Shown here: positions 17,700 through 26,393 of the stretch, piece after piece
Numbering within the stretch: position 1 is the stretch's first letter
Layout: each line of letters opens with the position of its first letter
Virus record (IMG/VR): IMGVR_UViG_3300011115_000373
Location: 1-62,287 of that record
DNA: 62,287 nt
Origin: a virus
Reading direction: 5' to 3' (one strand)
Position numbers and translations under genes: made by a program
The notes under the pieces: model-generated
The model's input: only the letters and a program-made list of their open reading frames with translations
Databases searched by the model: none
Told to the model about the DNA's origin: nothing

Positions 17700-18119
17700 T
17701 TACTCAGCCCACTCATTCCAAACATTGGCAGTGAGGTTCCAGAAGTAATCAGAAGCTGCTTCTTCACCCATGTAAAGGGTTAGCATCTGTGATGCTGCGT
17801 GTGCAAGTTCAGCACACTTTCCTTCTTCATCGTCCGCTTCCAATGCGTAATACTCGTAGCAGGTTTTCAACTCTGCAATGACAGCAGCATAAGGATCTTC
17901 TTCCACTTCCTCTTCCTCTTCTTCCTCATCCCAATCCCAAGACCACTCAGCTTCTTCCTCTTCTTCTTCTTCAACAGCATGCTGTTGAGCAATGTAGTTT
18001 TGCAACATGGCAATGAAGCCCATGTTAATCAATTCAACTTTGGATTCATCATCCATCTCCAAACTGACGATAGCACCACCGTCTTCAAGTTCTTCAAGGT
18101 GTGTACAAGTAATGTTCAT
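17700..18119 (-). CDS. strongly acidic protein of unknown function (139 aa)
   Basis: Good Shine-Dalgarno (AAAAGGAAATC) and ATGA overlap with the HNH gene upstream. Residues ~48-75 are a run of Glu/Asp with interspersed Trp (EEEEEEAEWSWDWDEEEEEE type). The rest is a helical, Ala/Tyr-rich C-terminal domain. Such charge suggests a DNA-mimic or a binder of basic protein, but there is no recognised family and this is only a guess. Confidence 0.6.
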   Translation of the reverse strand: MNITCTHLEELEDGGAIVSLEMDDESKVELINMGFIAMLQNYIAQQHAVEEEEEEEAEWSWDWDEEEEEEEVEEDPYAAVIAELKTCYEYYALEADDEEGKCAELAHAASQMLTLYMGEEAASDYFWNLTANVWNEWAE

Positions 18120-18511
18120 TTTGATTTCCTTTTAAGTTTCTCACTAAGAGTTTTTACCTTATGGCAATCCAGACACAATATCTGAAAGCCTACCACTTCA
18201 CAGTACATATTCTCAATGTACTTATCCCAACTAACAAACCCGACATCTGGATCCACTACAGGATGGATATGATCTACCTGTACATCATTAGCTACAAACT
18301 CTCCAGTGCATGCAGCGCATCTGTAATGCTGTGCTAACTTACCTGTCTTCTTATTTTCTTTTCTTCCTATCAGAGCATCCCTTAGTGCTGCATACTTAGG
18401 AGGCCACCTACGCGAGGCAGACCTCAGGGCTGATGTTACGAAGCTTCGATACCTAGCCTCTGTCCACTCACCACCATTACGGGGTTTGATGGTTTGTTTC
18501 TTAGAAGCCAT
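18116..18511 (-). CDS. HNH endonuclease (131 aa)
   Basis: The HNH core lies in the C-terminal half: a CxxC pair (RCAACTG, about residues 60-66), VDHIHPVVD (~74-82), then QILCLDCHKVKT (~107-118) with the second CxxC and the final His. A basic N-terminus precedes it. Situated inside the replication block, it could be a free-standing homing endonuclease or a recombination/packaging nuclease. There is little Shine-Dalgarno, and the gene begins 6 bp after the previous stop. Confidence 0.8.
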   Translation of the reverse strand: MASKKQTIKPRNGGEWTEARYRSFVTSALRSASRRWPPKYAALRDALIGRKENKKTGKLAQHYRCAACTGEFVANDVQVDHIHPVVDPDVGFVSWDKYIENMYCEVVGFQILCLDCHKVKTLSEKLKRKSK

Positions 18512-18517
18512 CGGTAT

Positions 18518-18784
18518 CTATAGTCCCATCTTGTCAAGCTTGTTGACAATAAGCTGGGCATACCCAGCAATGTCTTGCCAGCTATCCTTGTAGAAAGGAT
18601 CGCCGTTAACAATGCGGGCAATCTTATTAGCAATCATGTCCAAGCTTTCGCGCATATCTTCGTCAGCAGTTGTGGCTGCTCCCAAAGATATGATACGCTT
18701 TATCTCTTGGCTGGTGGTTGCTACATTAATGTATTCACCATAGCGATCACCCCGCTGCTGCAATATCTCGCCTACAGAAATCAT
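18518..18784 (-). CDS. DUF6378-like phage protein (88 aa)
   Basis: Starts MISVGEILQQRGDRYGEY and contains NGDPFYKDSWQDIAGYAQL, the pattern of DUF6378 proteins that are frequent in phage replication regions. Helical and soluble. It overlaps the upstream 121-aa gene by ATGA, so it belongs to the same coupled string from SSB to ThyX. Function unknown. Confidence 0.6.
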   Translation of the reverse strand: MISVGEILQQRGDRYGEYINVATTSQEIKRIISLGAATTADEDMRESLDMIANKIARIVNGDPFYKDSWQDIAGYAQLIVNKLDKMGL

Positions 18785-19146
18785 TGCACCCCTCCTACAG
18801 TGGGAGTATTGATATCAAAAGAGCGCAGGTCTTTATCTAGATCAGCAAAGCTGTTGTGATTCATGTCGTAATCAACACCAATAGCATTGTGTGCATAGAA
18901 CTTATTGCAGTGATCCATAATCTCTGCTGCCACTTCTTCATTGCTTTCCATGAGGGGAACAACAGAGGCCAGCAATACTGCCATGCCAATCATATCGTCC
19001 ATCGCTTCCTTAGAAATAGTGACAGGGCCAAAGCCACTAATAATAACTTCATATGTTTGATCCCACTCCCCATCTTTTCCCACATGAGGGCGCAAGATAA
19101 TCGCAACATCATTGGGCTGTAGATCATTCTTGGAATTCCTTTTCAT
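18781..19146 (-). CDS. conserved phage protein in replication block (121 aa)
   Basis: ATG 19146 is preferred because AAAGGAT lies 6 bp upstream and it overlaps the exonuclease stop as ATGA; an in-frame ATG at 19173 is inside the exonuclease gene. It opens MKRNSKNDLQPNDVAIILRP and ends acidic/Gly-rich. A helical middle (DMIGMAVLLASVVPLM) is present. No family recognised. Confidence 0.6.
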   Translation of the reverse strand: MKRNSKNDLQPNDVAIILRPHVGKDGEWDQTYEVIISGFGPVTISKEAMDDMIGMAVLLASVVPLMESNEEVAAEIMDHCNKFYAHNAIGVDYDMNHNSFADLDKDLRSFDINTPTVGGVQ

Positions 19147-19862
19147 ACTGTATCCTTTATTGGTGGTTGCCATAGTTCATCCTCATATCTTCTAAGCCAG
19201 AGAAGTCTGGCATTCTCAATAACTCTTTCTTCATTCCCACCATATTGCTCAAGACAAATGGAATACATTTCCATTTCATCTGTTGCTTCTGATAGGAGTT
19301 TGTCAGCAGTGATGGGGCCAATCCCTTTTATGCCTATAATATTATCAGCGGAATCCCCTGTTAATATTTGTTTGTAGAATCTATACATACCCTCTTCAGG
19401 AGTTATGTTATACCCTACCTTCTTTACAAAATTATAATGCCAGCCAGCTATCTGATCTAAATCTTTATCGACAGAAGCAATGACAAAATTACTTTGCAAC
19501 TTAGTTGCTTCTATTGCTATAGCATCGTCAGCTTCCTGACCATCAATAATAGTTGCACCCCATTCATCCACCAAATACTTTCGCAATATTGGTAAGTGTT
19601 TTGGTTTTGGTGCTGTTCTATTACCTTTATACACAGCAGTGGTTGCTATGTCTAGACGGAAATTATTCTTCCCTGTTAGGTAGAGTTTCCATTCATCGGC
19701 ATAACAACCACTGTATGTATTATCAACGCCAATCAGTAGGATGTCGGTGAGATAACTACTAAGAGATCTCTTAGCTGTCTTCCCATCGTCATCCTTACAA
19801 GCGAATGCTATGCGGTAAGCAATAATGTCAGAGTCAACTAACGCTATCACCTTGCTTTGCAT
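19143..19862 (-). CDS. 5'-3' exonuclease, FEN/PIN type (239 aa)
   Basis: Phage 5' nuclease like T7 gp6 or T5 D15, used to degrade host DNA and remove primers. Metal-binding acidic motifs are visible: LVDSDIIAYR near the N-terminus, GQEADDAIAIEA (~108-119), ASVDKDLDQIAG (~128-139) and TGDSADNIIGIKGIGP (~168-183), the last being the helix-hairpin-helix entry. It lies downstream of the polymerase and SSB in the usual T7-like replication order. Confidence 0.88.
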   Translation of the reverse strand: MQSKVIALVDSDIIAYRIAFACKDDDGKTAKRSLSSYLTDILLIGVDNTYSGCYADEWKLYLTGKNNFRLDIATTAVYKGNRTAPKPKHLPILRKYLVDEWGATIIDGQEADDAIAIEATKLQSNFVIASVDKDLDQIAGWHYNFVKKVGYNITPEEGMYRFYKQILTGDSADNIIGIKGIGPITADKLLSEATDEMEMYSICLEQYGGNEERVIENARLLWLRRYEDELWQPPIKDTV

Positions 19863-19867
19863 TGTTG

Positions 19868-20065
19868 TTACTGATTAGGATCTTCCAAGGGAAGCTCCAT
19901 TTGCAGAGCATCTTCCTTTGACTTAGCCTGTGCTGCCTCAACTTGAGGGATAGCCTGTCGTTGAATCTCATTGATGTGAGGAGCAACGGCCTTGTAAGGC
20001 AACTCTCCCAGCCCTGTAAGAGCAGCATTAACGGTATCGATATGCAGGTTTAGTGTGATGTTCAT
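19868..20065 (-). CDS. small helical phage protein (65 aa)
   Basis: Shine-Dalgarno AAAGGAAACC. Begins MNITLNLHIDTVNAAL and ends acidic (MELPLEDPNQ). Between SSB and exonuclease. Small proteins with this N-terminus occur in many phage replication regions; the function is not known to me. The C-terminal acidic tail recalls that of the SSB. Confidence 0.6.
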   Translation of the reverse strand: MNITLNLHIDTVNAALTGLGELPYKAVAPHINEIQRQAIPQVEAAQAKSKEDALQMELPLEDPNQ

Positions 20066-20076
20066 TCCGGTTTCCT

Positions 20077-20490
20077 TTACAAAATATCTTCGTCATCAAG
20101 AGCGGACTCAGTACCGAACTCCACAAGCTCAGTGATTACAAGCTTACCCAAGGACGGACTGATGCCCTTCTTGTTCTTGTAAGACCACTCATATGCACCC
20201 ACCAAAGCTTTGGATTTACTCCCATTGCCGATGGCTTCTTCAATCAAATCACCGTCTGTATCAAACACCTTGATAGGCGACTGACTCTTGCAGGTAATAT
20301 ACCGGCCCATCTCAGCCTTCTTATCTTCACCAGTTTGAACACTGATACCCATTGCTTCCAAAGCATCACAAGCAGCATCGCTCAGATTGCACAGGTTAAG
20401 CTGATACTTACCTGACATATCATTCACTTTGGTATGCTGACACCAGAACACATCAGCTTTAATCTTAACTCGTTTTGACATATCTGCCAT
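20077..20490 (-). CDS. single-stranded DNA-binding protein, T7 gp2.5-like (137 aa)
   Basis: An OB-type protein for the replication fork. It has the KYQLNLCNLSDAACDALEAM block and the IGNGS/LVGAYEWSYKNKKG strand region seen in phage SSBs. The C-terminus is acidic and ends with a hydrophobic residue (ALDDEDIL), the tail that recruits polymerase and helicase. Shine-Dalgarno AAAGGAAATAGT precedes the ATG. It stands between polymerase and exonuclease genes. Confidence 0.75.
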   Translation of the reverse strand: MADMSKRVKIKADVFWCQHTKVNDMSGKYQLNLCNLSDAACDALEAMGISVQTGEDKKAEMGRYITCKSQSPIKVFDTDGDLIEEAIGNGSKSKALVGAYEWSYKNKKGISPSLGKLVITELVEFGTESALDDEDIL

Positions 20491-20529
20491 ACTATTTCCT
20501 TTATGAAAAATAAAAACCCACTTGTATCG

Positions 20530-22356
20530 TCAGTGGCAATCACGCCAGTTGTTGCCGATCTTTCCTTCGGCAGCAACAGGACATCTAAATTTTAACACAA
20601 GCCCAGCCTGAGTAGCAGCCTCTTCAATAATCTTCATTGCTTTCTCAGCATCTTCTTTAGCAACTTCCCATTGGGTTTCATCGTGGACAAAGGCAATGAG
20701 CTTTGCATTTATTCCATGCAACTTCAACGCTTCGTTACACTCGACCAACCATTGCTTAGCCACAATAGCACCGGCAGATTGCAGTAGGGTATTCAAAGCA
20801 GCGTGTGCATTCCTAACCCATACTTTCCTACCATCTAATGCTGGCAGCAAACCATTAGCAGACAACCTAGCAATCTTATCTTTAAGCTTCTTCAATGCTG
20901 GGGTGTTATCTAAGAAGTTATCAATAAGCTTCTTTCCTTTTGTTGGTGATACGCCAGCGGTTAAACCAATCTTAGCGGCACCTGCACCATAGAGCATGGC
21001 ATAGGTCATGGTTTTAGTTTGGTTCCTAAACTTCTTGTGTTCGGGATTGCTATCTTCCTTCACTGTACCCTTTGGCACTAATCCAAAAGCTTGGCAGTTC
21101 ATCCAATGCACATCACCCTTCAAGAGTTCTTCCTGCCATCTCTCGTCCTGCATGTAATGTGCAAGGCAGCGTAGCTCAATGCCGCTTAGGTCTACACCTA
21201 CCTGCACATTGCCCTGCTCCACCGTCCACATCTCCCTGCACTCAGCGCCATAGGGCGTATCAGGATTGACTGCTGGCACTTGCCCCATGTTGGGACTGCT
21301 ATGGGTACAGCGACCCGTCACAGCACCGTTGGTGATGATGCGTCCATGTACCCTGCCATCATCCTCAACAAACTCCATCCAGCTACTGATCTGTGCTGTG
21401 CGTTTCTGTAGCATCAGATACTCAGCAACCAGCTTAGCCTCTGGCAGGTCTATGCCTTGCAGCACTGTCTCGTCCACAATGACATTGCCCTTCTCTGTGT
21501 GCTTATTAAACTTCACACCCAGCGCAGTCAATCGTTCAGCAATCTGCTGTCTGCTACCAGCATTGAACAGATGTTCTCTCACCTTCATTGGCCCAGCAAT
21601 GGCTTCCTTTACCAAGGAAGTTTTGTAGCCAGCTTGTCGAAGTAAGGACAAGAGTTCTGTCTTAGTCTCTGCCCTGTATTCTTTCCAATCAGGTGTAACC
21701 ACTTCCCAATACTGAGGAGTTTTTAGTTCCTCATAGGTGGGCTGAAACACTTCCTGCATCTTTGCTTCAATGTCAGACATGCGCCCAATCAAGTGTGCAT
21801 GCAGGGACATAGCTTTAGGCATATCCAACTTGAACCCGTTGTCTTCCATCTGCTTACAGATGATGGCAACCCTATGCTCAAGCTCAATACTTTGAGTGCT
21901 GAACTTATCTCTGTAAAGTAGAGACATGATGTGGTGATACAGCTTCTCAAGAAGCAGCACATCCTGCTCACAATAAGCAGCCATCTCCTCAGACCAGCCA
22001 GCATCATAGTCAGTAAAGTCTATCTTGTGGCTTTTAAGTCTGATGCCCCACGCCTGTAAGCTGTGAGGTGGTGGTACTTTCTGTCCCTCTATGAATGCAA
22101 TGTCTACATCAGGATTGTGCAGACGCGAGAGGATAAGTGTGTCTATTAAACTGGAACTGGGTATGGTGACATCCCACACCCTCTTGAGTACAGGAGCATC
22201 AAAACCAATAATGTTATGACCACATACTTCGTGGCCCTCAAGATATTCCTGTAGCCCATCCTTATTTCTCCAGTGTTTTATCTCCCCATCTTTCGCTGTA
22301 ACACAGAGCCATATCTGTTTGTGCTTTGTATCGGTTTCGATATCCAAGTAAATCAT
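20530..22356 (-). CDS. DNA polymerase, family A (T7 gp5-like, 608 aa)
   Basis: Replicative polymerase. The N-terminal 3'-5' exonuclease begins at once with YLDIETDT (Asp5/Glu7) and continues with GHNIIGFDAPVL and AAYCEQDVLL. The polymerase domain has motif A (DLSGIELRCLAHYM), motif B/O-helix (KTMTYAMLYGAGAAKIG) and motif C (HDET at ~558). Proofreading residues look intact. At about 610 aa it is shorter than T7 gp5 (704 aa). The genes before and after are primase-helicase and SSB, the conserved T7-like unit. Confidence 0.95.
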   Translation of the reverse strand: MIYLDIETDTKHKQIWLCVTAKDGEIKHWRNKDGLQEYLEGHEVCGHNIIGFDAPVLKRVWDVTIPSSSLIDTLILSRLHNPDVDIAFIEGQKVPPPHSLQAWGIRLKSHKIDFTDYDAGWSEEMAAYCEQDVLLLEKLYHHIMSLLYRDKFSTQSIELEHRVAIICKQMEDNGFKLDMPKAMSLHAHLIGRMSDIEAKMQEVFQPTYEELKTPQYWEVVTPDWKEYRAETKTELLSLLRQAGYKTSLVKEAIAGPMKVREHLFNAGSRQQIAERLTALGVKFNKHTEKGNVIVDETVLQGIDLPEAKLVAEYLMLQKRTAQISSWMEFVEDDGRVHGRIITNGAVTGRCTHSSPNMGQVPAVNPDTPYGAECREMWTVEQGNVQVGVDLSGIELRCLAHYMQDERWQEELLKGDVHWMNCQAFGLVPKGTVKEDSNPEHKKFRNQTKTMTYAMLYGAGAAKIGLTAGVSPTKGKKLIDNFLDNTPALKKLKDKIARLSANGLLPALDGRKVWVRNAHAALNTLLQSAGAIVAKQWLVECNEALKLHGINAKLIAFVHDETQWEVAKEDAEKAMKIIEEAATQAGLVLKFRCPVAAEGKIGNNWRDCH

Positions 22357-22365
22357 TTACTTCTT

Positions 22366-23970
22366 TCATAACAAGGTTTCTTCTTGGGCTTCTATCTCAA
22401 ACATGCGGCCTGTCTCTTTGTTGTAAAGCAGGTTGCAAGCAGGGCCAGTGATTCCACTGAAGCGGTTCTTCAATACCCTAACCTTGGTGGTGTTTCGTTC
22501 CACTAAGTCTTCGGCCTGACCGTTACGCTCTAGTCCAATCACCATATCGCTAAGCTGGGCAATAGCTCCACTACCACGAAGCTGTGCAAGTGATGTAGCT
22601 GCGCCTTCCTCATGGCCTACAGTGGCAGGACGCTTGAGATGGCTGACGATTATAAGCGCAATGTTTGTCTCTTGCACAAGCATGCGTAGCTTCGTCATAA
22701 TTTCATCAAGAGCCTTACGCTCGTCACCACTTTCTTGTGCAGACACAATGATGGAGAGGTGATCTAGGAATACATACTTGCAGGACATGCCCTTTGCTAG
22801 GTAGCGTACACGGTTGACAATGTTCTCCACCGCTGTGCTACCGAAGTGATCGAACAAATACAAGCGGCCTGTGCCTAGTGTACGTTCAAATGCATCACGC
22901 CTCTGTTCAGGTGTTGCCACCACATCGGGTAGATGCAAAGGTGCATTAGCAGCCAGCGACATTACTGACAAGCCCGTCTTCTTAACGCTCTCCTCTAAGA
23001 ACATCAGGCCAATGTTGTCGTTTGTTTTCTGAAGCAGATGCCACACAATCTCACGCAGCACTTGACTCTTACCTAACCCACTACCGGCTGTCACTGTTAC
23101 CAGTTCACCGAAGCGTAGGCCATAGGTTAAGTCGTTCAGTCCTGCCCAAGGGTAGGTGCAGTCTGCTGGTGGCATAGGCTTAGACACCAGTTCCCACATG
23201 CTTGTTCCACTAACAATGCCATCGGGTACATACGCCTCAGATCTCCACCACCGCTCTACAAACTTAGCCTCACCATTATCAGCCAGCCAATCGCATGCGT
23301 CTTTGTACTCAGGCACAGGCTTGAACAGCTTGCACTTGCTTCCGAACAACTCAGCAACTTCCTTCGCTGCCTTCTGCCCAACAGCATCACCATCAAAGCA
23401 TACGACAATGGTTTCAAAGCTAGAGATATATTCGTATTGAGCCTTGCAGTCTTTGACAGCAGAGCCAGCACCATTGCGGATAGACACAACAGGATACTTA
23501 GATCCTGTCATTTGAAATGCAGCTAGTGCATCAAACTCTCCCTCAACAATGGTGAGATATTTACCACCAGAGGGAAACAGGTTCTGTCCAAACAAGATCC
23601 CTTTAGACCAGCTACCCACTGCGCTAAACTTCTTGTCAGATACAGCCCTAACTTTAGCAGCTACAAGCTGACTGTTATCGTCATAGTAGGGGAAGTAATA
23701 ATTATCTGCTTCGCGGATAACACCGAACTTCTCCATTGTGCTTTTGCTAATGCGCCGATCAGATACACTGACAGCAGCTCCTTCTTTAAATACTTTCAAA
23801 GCGGAGGAGACAACTTCAACTTCTTCATCAATCACTATATGTATTTCCTGTTGGTTAGTGGAGGGTGTGAATGTATCGCATACAAAACACTTCGTGCTGT
23901 GGTCTTCGTTCATGGCTAAGCCATCGCTACTACCACAAGTAGGGCATGGCAGGTGAGTCTTTATAAACAC
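22366..23970 (-). CDS. bifunctional primase-helicase (T7 gp4-like, 534 aa)
   Basis: The GTG at 23970 is needed to include the zinc finger (Cys9, Cys12, Cys28, Cys31). A TOPRIM primase follows (TIVEGEFDALAA ~138-150; VVCFDGDAVGQKAA ~188-201). The C-terminal RecA-like helicase has Walker A in TVTAGSGLGKSQ (~290-301), Walker B near KYVFLDHLSI (~400), and a Q/H-loop with LIIVSHLKRP. It would unwind DNA and lay primers at the fork. It overlaps the upstream 137-aa gene by 10 bp. Confidence 0.94.
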   Translation of the reverse strand: MFIKTHLPCPTCGSSDGLAMNEDHSTKCFVCDTFTPSTNQQEIHIVIDEEVEVVSSALKVFKEGAAVSVSDRRISKSTMEKFGVIREADNYYFPYYDDNSQLVAAKVRAVSDKKFSAVGSWSKGILFGQNLFPSGGKYLTIVEGEFDALAAFQMTGSKYPVVSIRNGAGSAVKDCKAQYEYISSFETIVVCFDGDAVGQKAAKEVAELFGSKCKLFKPVPEYKDACDWLADNGEAKFVERWWRSEAYVPDGIVSGTSMWELVSKPMPPADCTYPWAGLNDLTYGLRFGELVTVTAGSGLGKSQVLREIVWHLLQKTNDNIGLMFLEESVKKTGLSVMSLAANAPLHLPDVVATPEQRRDAFERTLGTGRLYLFDHFGSTAVENIVNRVRYLAKGMSCKYVFLDHLSIIVSAQESGDERKALDEIMTKLRMLVQETNIALIIVSHLKRPATVGHEEGAATSLAQLRGSGAIAQLSDMVIGLERNGQAEDLVERNTTKVRVLKNRFSGITGPACNLLYNKETGRMFEIEAQEETLL

Positions 23971-24374
23971 TTGAGATAATCATCAATGATGCTGCTTGCC
24001 GATTCTCCCTTAAGCAGTGGAGTATCCCAAGCACCATCTAGTCCATGCTCTTTTCGATAGGTAGCAGTTAGCATCTGAATGGTATTTAATGCCATGATGA
24101 GAAGCTCTTTCTCGGATACCTTCACTCTAAATTCTTTTGAGAACGCTTGAGCTTTCAAGTATATAGCAATGCTATGTAGTGTGTCCTTACCAAAGGATTC
24201 TTTGAAGTCTACACTCATCTTGTCTGCTGCTGTATTCAATGCATCGTTCCAGCCTTGCGCGTAGTTTTGTTTGACCAAACCAAGCTGCTTAAAATATTTG
24301 TCTCGCAACTCATCACGCTGTGCATGGATGCACTCAGCATGCTGGCAGTGGTAGCTACAACTGTGGTCAATCAT
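23961..24374 (-). CDS. conserved phage protein, Cys/His N-terminus (137 aa)
   Basis: The N-terminus HSCSYHCQHAECIHAQRDELR has a cluster of Cys and His that could bind zinc, followed by a helical body. It is coupled to genes on both sides (ATGA upstream, 10-bp overlap downstream) and immediately precedes the primase-helicase, so a replication accessory role is possible. No family recognised. Confidence 0.6.
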   Translation of the reverse strand: MIDHSCSYHCQHAECIHAQRDELRDKYFKQLGLVKQNYAQGWNDALNTAADKMSVDFKESFGKDTLHSIAIYLKAQAFSKEFRVKVSEKELLIMALNTIQMLTATYRKEHGLDGAWDTPLLKGESASSIIDDYLKCL

Positions 24375-24547
24375 GTGTTCGCCTCCTTCAGAAACTCAAC
24401 ATATTGATTAAGACGGACAATCACACTAGGCTCTAGTGCTATCACTTTATTCTCGGAATGATTAACTGCTAACCAGATTTGGTAGCCATCAGTGCTGGCA
24501 TATACACCATCACCTAAGTAAACTGAATAGGAATCATCTTCAATCAT
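24371..24547 (-). CDS. small conserved phage protein (58 aa)
   Basis: ATG 24547 to TGA 24371-24373. Product starts MIEDDSYSVYLGDGVYASTD and includes YQIWLAVNHSENKVIALEP, probably a small beta-sheet protein. This short protein recurs in phage early regions in my recollection. ATGA overlap with the next gene. Function unknown. Confidence 0.65.
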   Translation of the reverse strand: MIEDDSYSVYLGDGVYASTDGYQIWLAVNHSENKVIALEPSVIVRLNQYVEFLKEANT

Positions 24548-24956
24548 TTGTTTTCTCCATTAATTCTGCGGAATAAAGCGGCAAATTAAACTTTCCATTT
24601 ATATGGGTGTAGCTGTTTAAGCGCTCATGTTCCTTGCGGATTTTGTTCGTCATAAACTCATCTTCTTGTGCGCTATACCAACCAAAAGGTTCCTGCGCTG
24701 GCTGTGGTGGGGCGGTGTAGAGGGGATTCCATGCAGTAATGTCAGCATTTTTTGGTAATTTCTTTCTAAAGTGTGCTGACCCTAACCATTGCCACGCCAC
24801 AGGCTCTTGCGCTGGCTGCGCCAAAGCTGCGTTGATGGCGGTGATGGCTCCGCATGTTTGAACATGCAGTCCATTTTTATTTTTACCAACTTCTACTAAA
24901 GAAAATTCATTTGCCATCAACACCTCAAGCGCCAGCTTCAATGCTTCACGTTCCAT
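24540..24956 (-). CDS. PAQEP-repeat mosaic early protein (138 aa)
   Basis: Starts MEREALKLALEVLMANEF, continues TAINAALAQPAQEPVAW, and repeats APPQPAQEPFGW later. Its N-terminal module (EREALKLAL) and AQPAQEP linker also occur in the next gene, with matching DNA (for example the CGCCAGCTTCAATGCTTCACG block at 24928 and 25559). This region is GC-richer than its neighbours. The family is common in phages of Burkholderiales; function unknown. Shine-Dalgarno AAGGAG supports the start. Confidence 0.65.
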   Translation of the reverse strand: MEREALKLALEVLMANEFSLVEVGKNKNGLHVQTCGAITAINAALAQPAQEPVAWQWLGSAHFRKKLPKNADITAWNPLYTAPPQPAQEPFGWYSAQEDEFMTNKIRKEHERLNSYTHINGKFNLPLYSAELMEKTND

Positions 24957-25692
24957 TGTTCTTCTCCTTATTCACGTTCTCATCCAGCCAAGCCTGCACT
25001 TCGCCACCACTCCACATCTTGCGTAGCATGGTCGGGAATACCACTCGTTCGCGCTTTGGTGGGGCCGCCTCAATCACCCAACGCCCAAATTCGGTTGTGC
25101 TATAGATACCGCCGCTGGTGTGATGCACTACGCCAATTTGTGCCAGCCGTTGCATCATCTGCTTGGGTACGTCATAACCTTCGCCGTCATCGCAAGTTTC
25201 CGTGAACCGCTCAAGGGCTTTGCGTTCATCGTTCGTCAGCCCTACCCACTCGCGCTGTGGTGGGGTGTGTTCAAGTGCCGCATCCCATGCTCTGTGGCAT
25301 CCATCTTGAAAATCCTCATTTCCCCAAATTGCGTTTTCGTACCAATCAAGAAACGCCACAGGCTCCTGCGCTGGCTTCTTGCAGGCATCATTAAAACCCT
25401 CTGCGTACCCCAAAGCGTAGTCACCGGATGTAGGCTCCTGCGCTGGTTGTGCCAAGGCTGCTTTGATGGCGGTTAATGCTTGTTCGGCTTCTGCGCCGCA
25501 CCAATCATCGTAGTATGCGGTTGTTGCATTTTCTGCAATTTCTTCCAACGACTTCAGCGCCAGCTTCAATGCTTCACGCTCAGGCTCCTGCAACTTGTCC
25601 GCAGCCATCTGCTGCTTGGCTTGATAGCCACTACCCCAATCGCCTTGCCTTGTAGCGAGTTCATCAAAGGCTTCATCTTCAGGTGTCTTCAT
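24946..25692 (-). CDS. PAQEP-repeat mosaic early protein (248 aa)
   Basis: ATG 25692 is chosen because it overlaps the stop of the upstream gene (ATGA); an in-frame ATG lies at 25707. An N-terminal unique part (KTPEDEAFDELATRQGDWGS) is followed by the EREALKLALKSLEEIAENAT helix module, then AALAQPAQEP, KKPAQEPVAF and a C-terminal part with PPQREWVGLTNDERKALE. The repeated linker suggests modules added by duplication or recombination. No catalytic motif seen. Confidence 0.65.
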   Translation of the reverse strand: MKTPEDEAFDELATRQGDWGSGYQAKQQMAADKLQEPEREALKLALKSLEEIAENATTAYYDDWCGAEAEQALTAIKAALAQPAQEPTSGDYALGYAEGFNDACKKPAQEPVAFLDWYENAIWGNEDFQDGCHRAWDAALEHTPPQREWVGLTNDERKALERFTETCDDGEGYDVPKQMMQRLAQIGVVHHTSGGIYSTTEFGRWVIEAAPPKRERVVFPTMLRKMWSGGEVQAWLDENVNKEKNNGT

Positions 25693-26006
25693 ATAATTAT
25701 CCACCAAACAATGCCACCTAGTGCAGCGGCTAATAAAACAAAAAGGAATATGGCAAGGACAACTTTAAAGAAGTCGATGAACATATCTCCACCAGCATCA
25801 GTATCATCCTCAAACATATCCTCTACTCCAAAATGTTTTTTAATACAGTCAGATGTTTTGTATGGCTCAGTAGTTTCTGCTATTACTGCACACTTCAGCA
25901 CAATTAGTTTAGCAAACTTTTCCTTATCAAAATATTCGTAGCTTGCGCCCCAGCCATACTCCTCAGTGGTGGTGGCTTGCTCAATTAACTTATCGATGTT
26001 CTTCAT
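25689..26006 (-). CDS. small membrane protein (105 aa)
   Basis: The ATG at 26006 (AGGAG 8 bp upstream) is preferred to an upstream ATG at 26039 inside the previous gene. The soluble N-terminal part is MKNIDKLIEQATTTEEYGWG..., with a cysteine-containing middle and an acidic stretch (EDMFEDDTDAGGD). A single C-terminal membrane span (VVLAIFLFVLLAAALGGIVW) ends in WIII. A tail-anchored topology is likely. Possible roles include superinfection exclusion or membrane takeover, but none is shown. Confidence 0.6.
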   Translation of the reverse strand: MKNIDKLIEQATTTEEYGWGASYEYFDKEKFAKLIVLKCAVIAETTEPYKTSDCIKKHFGVEDMFEDDTDAGGDMFIDFFKVVLAIFLFVLLAAALGGIVWWIII

Positions 26007-26265
26007 GTGCATCACTCCTATCATTAAGCCATCTACCAAACTTACTTAGTTCTGGCATTGTCCGATTAAAATCTTTAGCAGCTTGTATGTTAAGGCACTT
26101 AACACCATGCTCCATATCTGACAGCAGAGCAGACCAATACTCATCTGCTATTGCTTCACGCTCAGCCGCTGCTACCAACTCGGCAAACTTTTCCAACTTA
26201 GTTGGCATACCGTTGGGGTTGTATGTAGGTAATCCAGCCTTGTGAGCAAGTTCTCTGATGTTCAT
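25990..26265 (-). CDS. conserved early phage protein (91 aa)
   Basis: Start at ATG 26265 (ATGA overlap with upstream gene); a GTG lies 6 bp further upstream. Contains EKFAELVAAAEREAIAD, a helix block found in several phage early proteins of the PAQEP group. Helical throughout. Function unknown. Confidence 0.6.
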   Translation of the reverse strand: MNIRELAHKAGLPTYNPNGMPTKLEKFAELVAAAEREAIADEYWSALLSDMEHGVKCLNIQAAKDFNRTMPELSKFGRWLNDRSDAHEEHR

Positions 26266-26393
26266 AGCCACCCCAATCCTCTGCCAGCAGCAACAGCAAG
26301 GAGAGTACTACCTATAATTATGCTGTCATAAATTCTACAATGTGGAGCAATCCAAACTGTGCCAAGAATCGCTAGAAATTGTATGTCAGTCAT
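26262..26393 (-). CDS. small hydrophobic protein (43 aa)
   Basis: ATG 26393 with GAAGGAG upstream; TGA 26262-26264 overlaps the next start. The sequence MTDIQFLAILGTVWIAPHCR and IIIGSTLLAVAAGRGLGW suggests two short membrane segments. Coupled into the early gene string. Unknown function. Confidence 0.5.
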   Translation of the reverse strand: MTDIQFLAILGTVWIAPHCRIYDSIIIGSTLLAVAAGRGLGWL

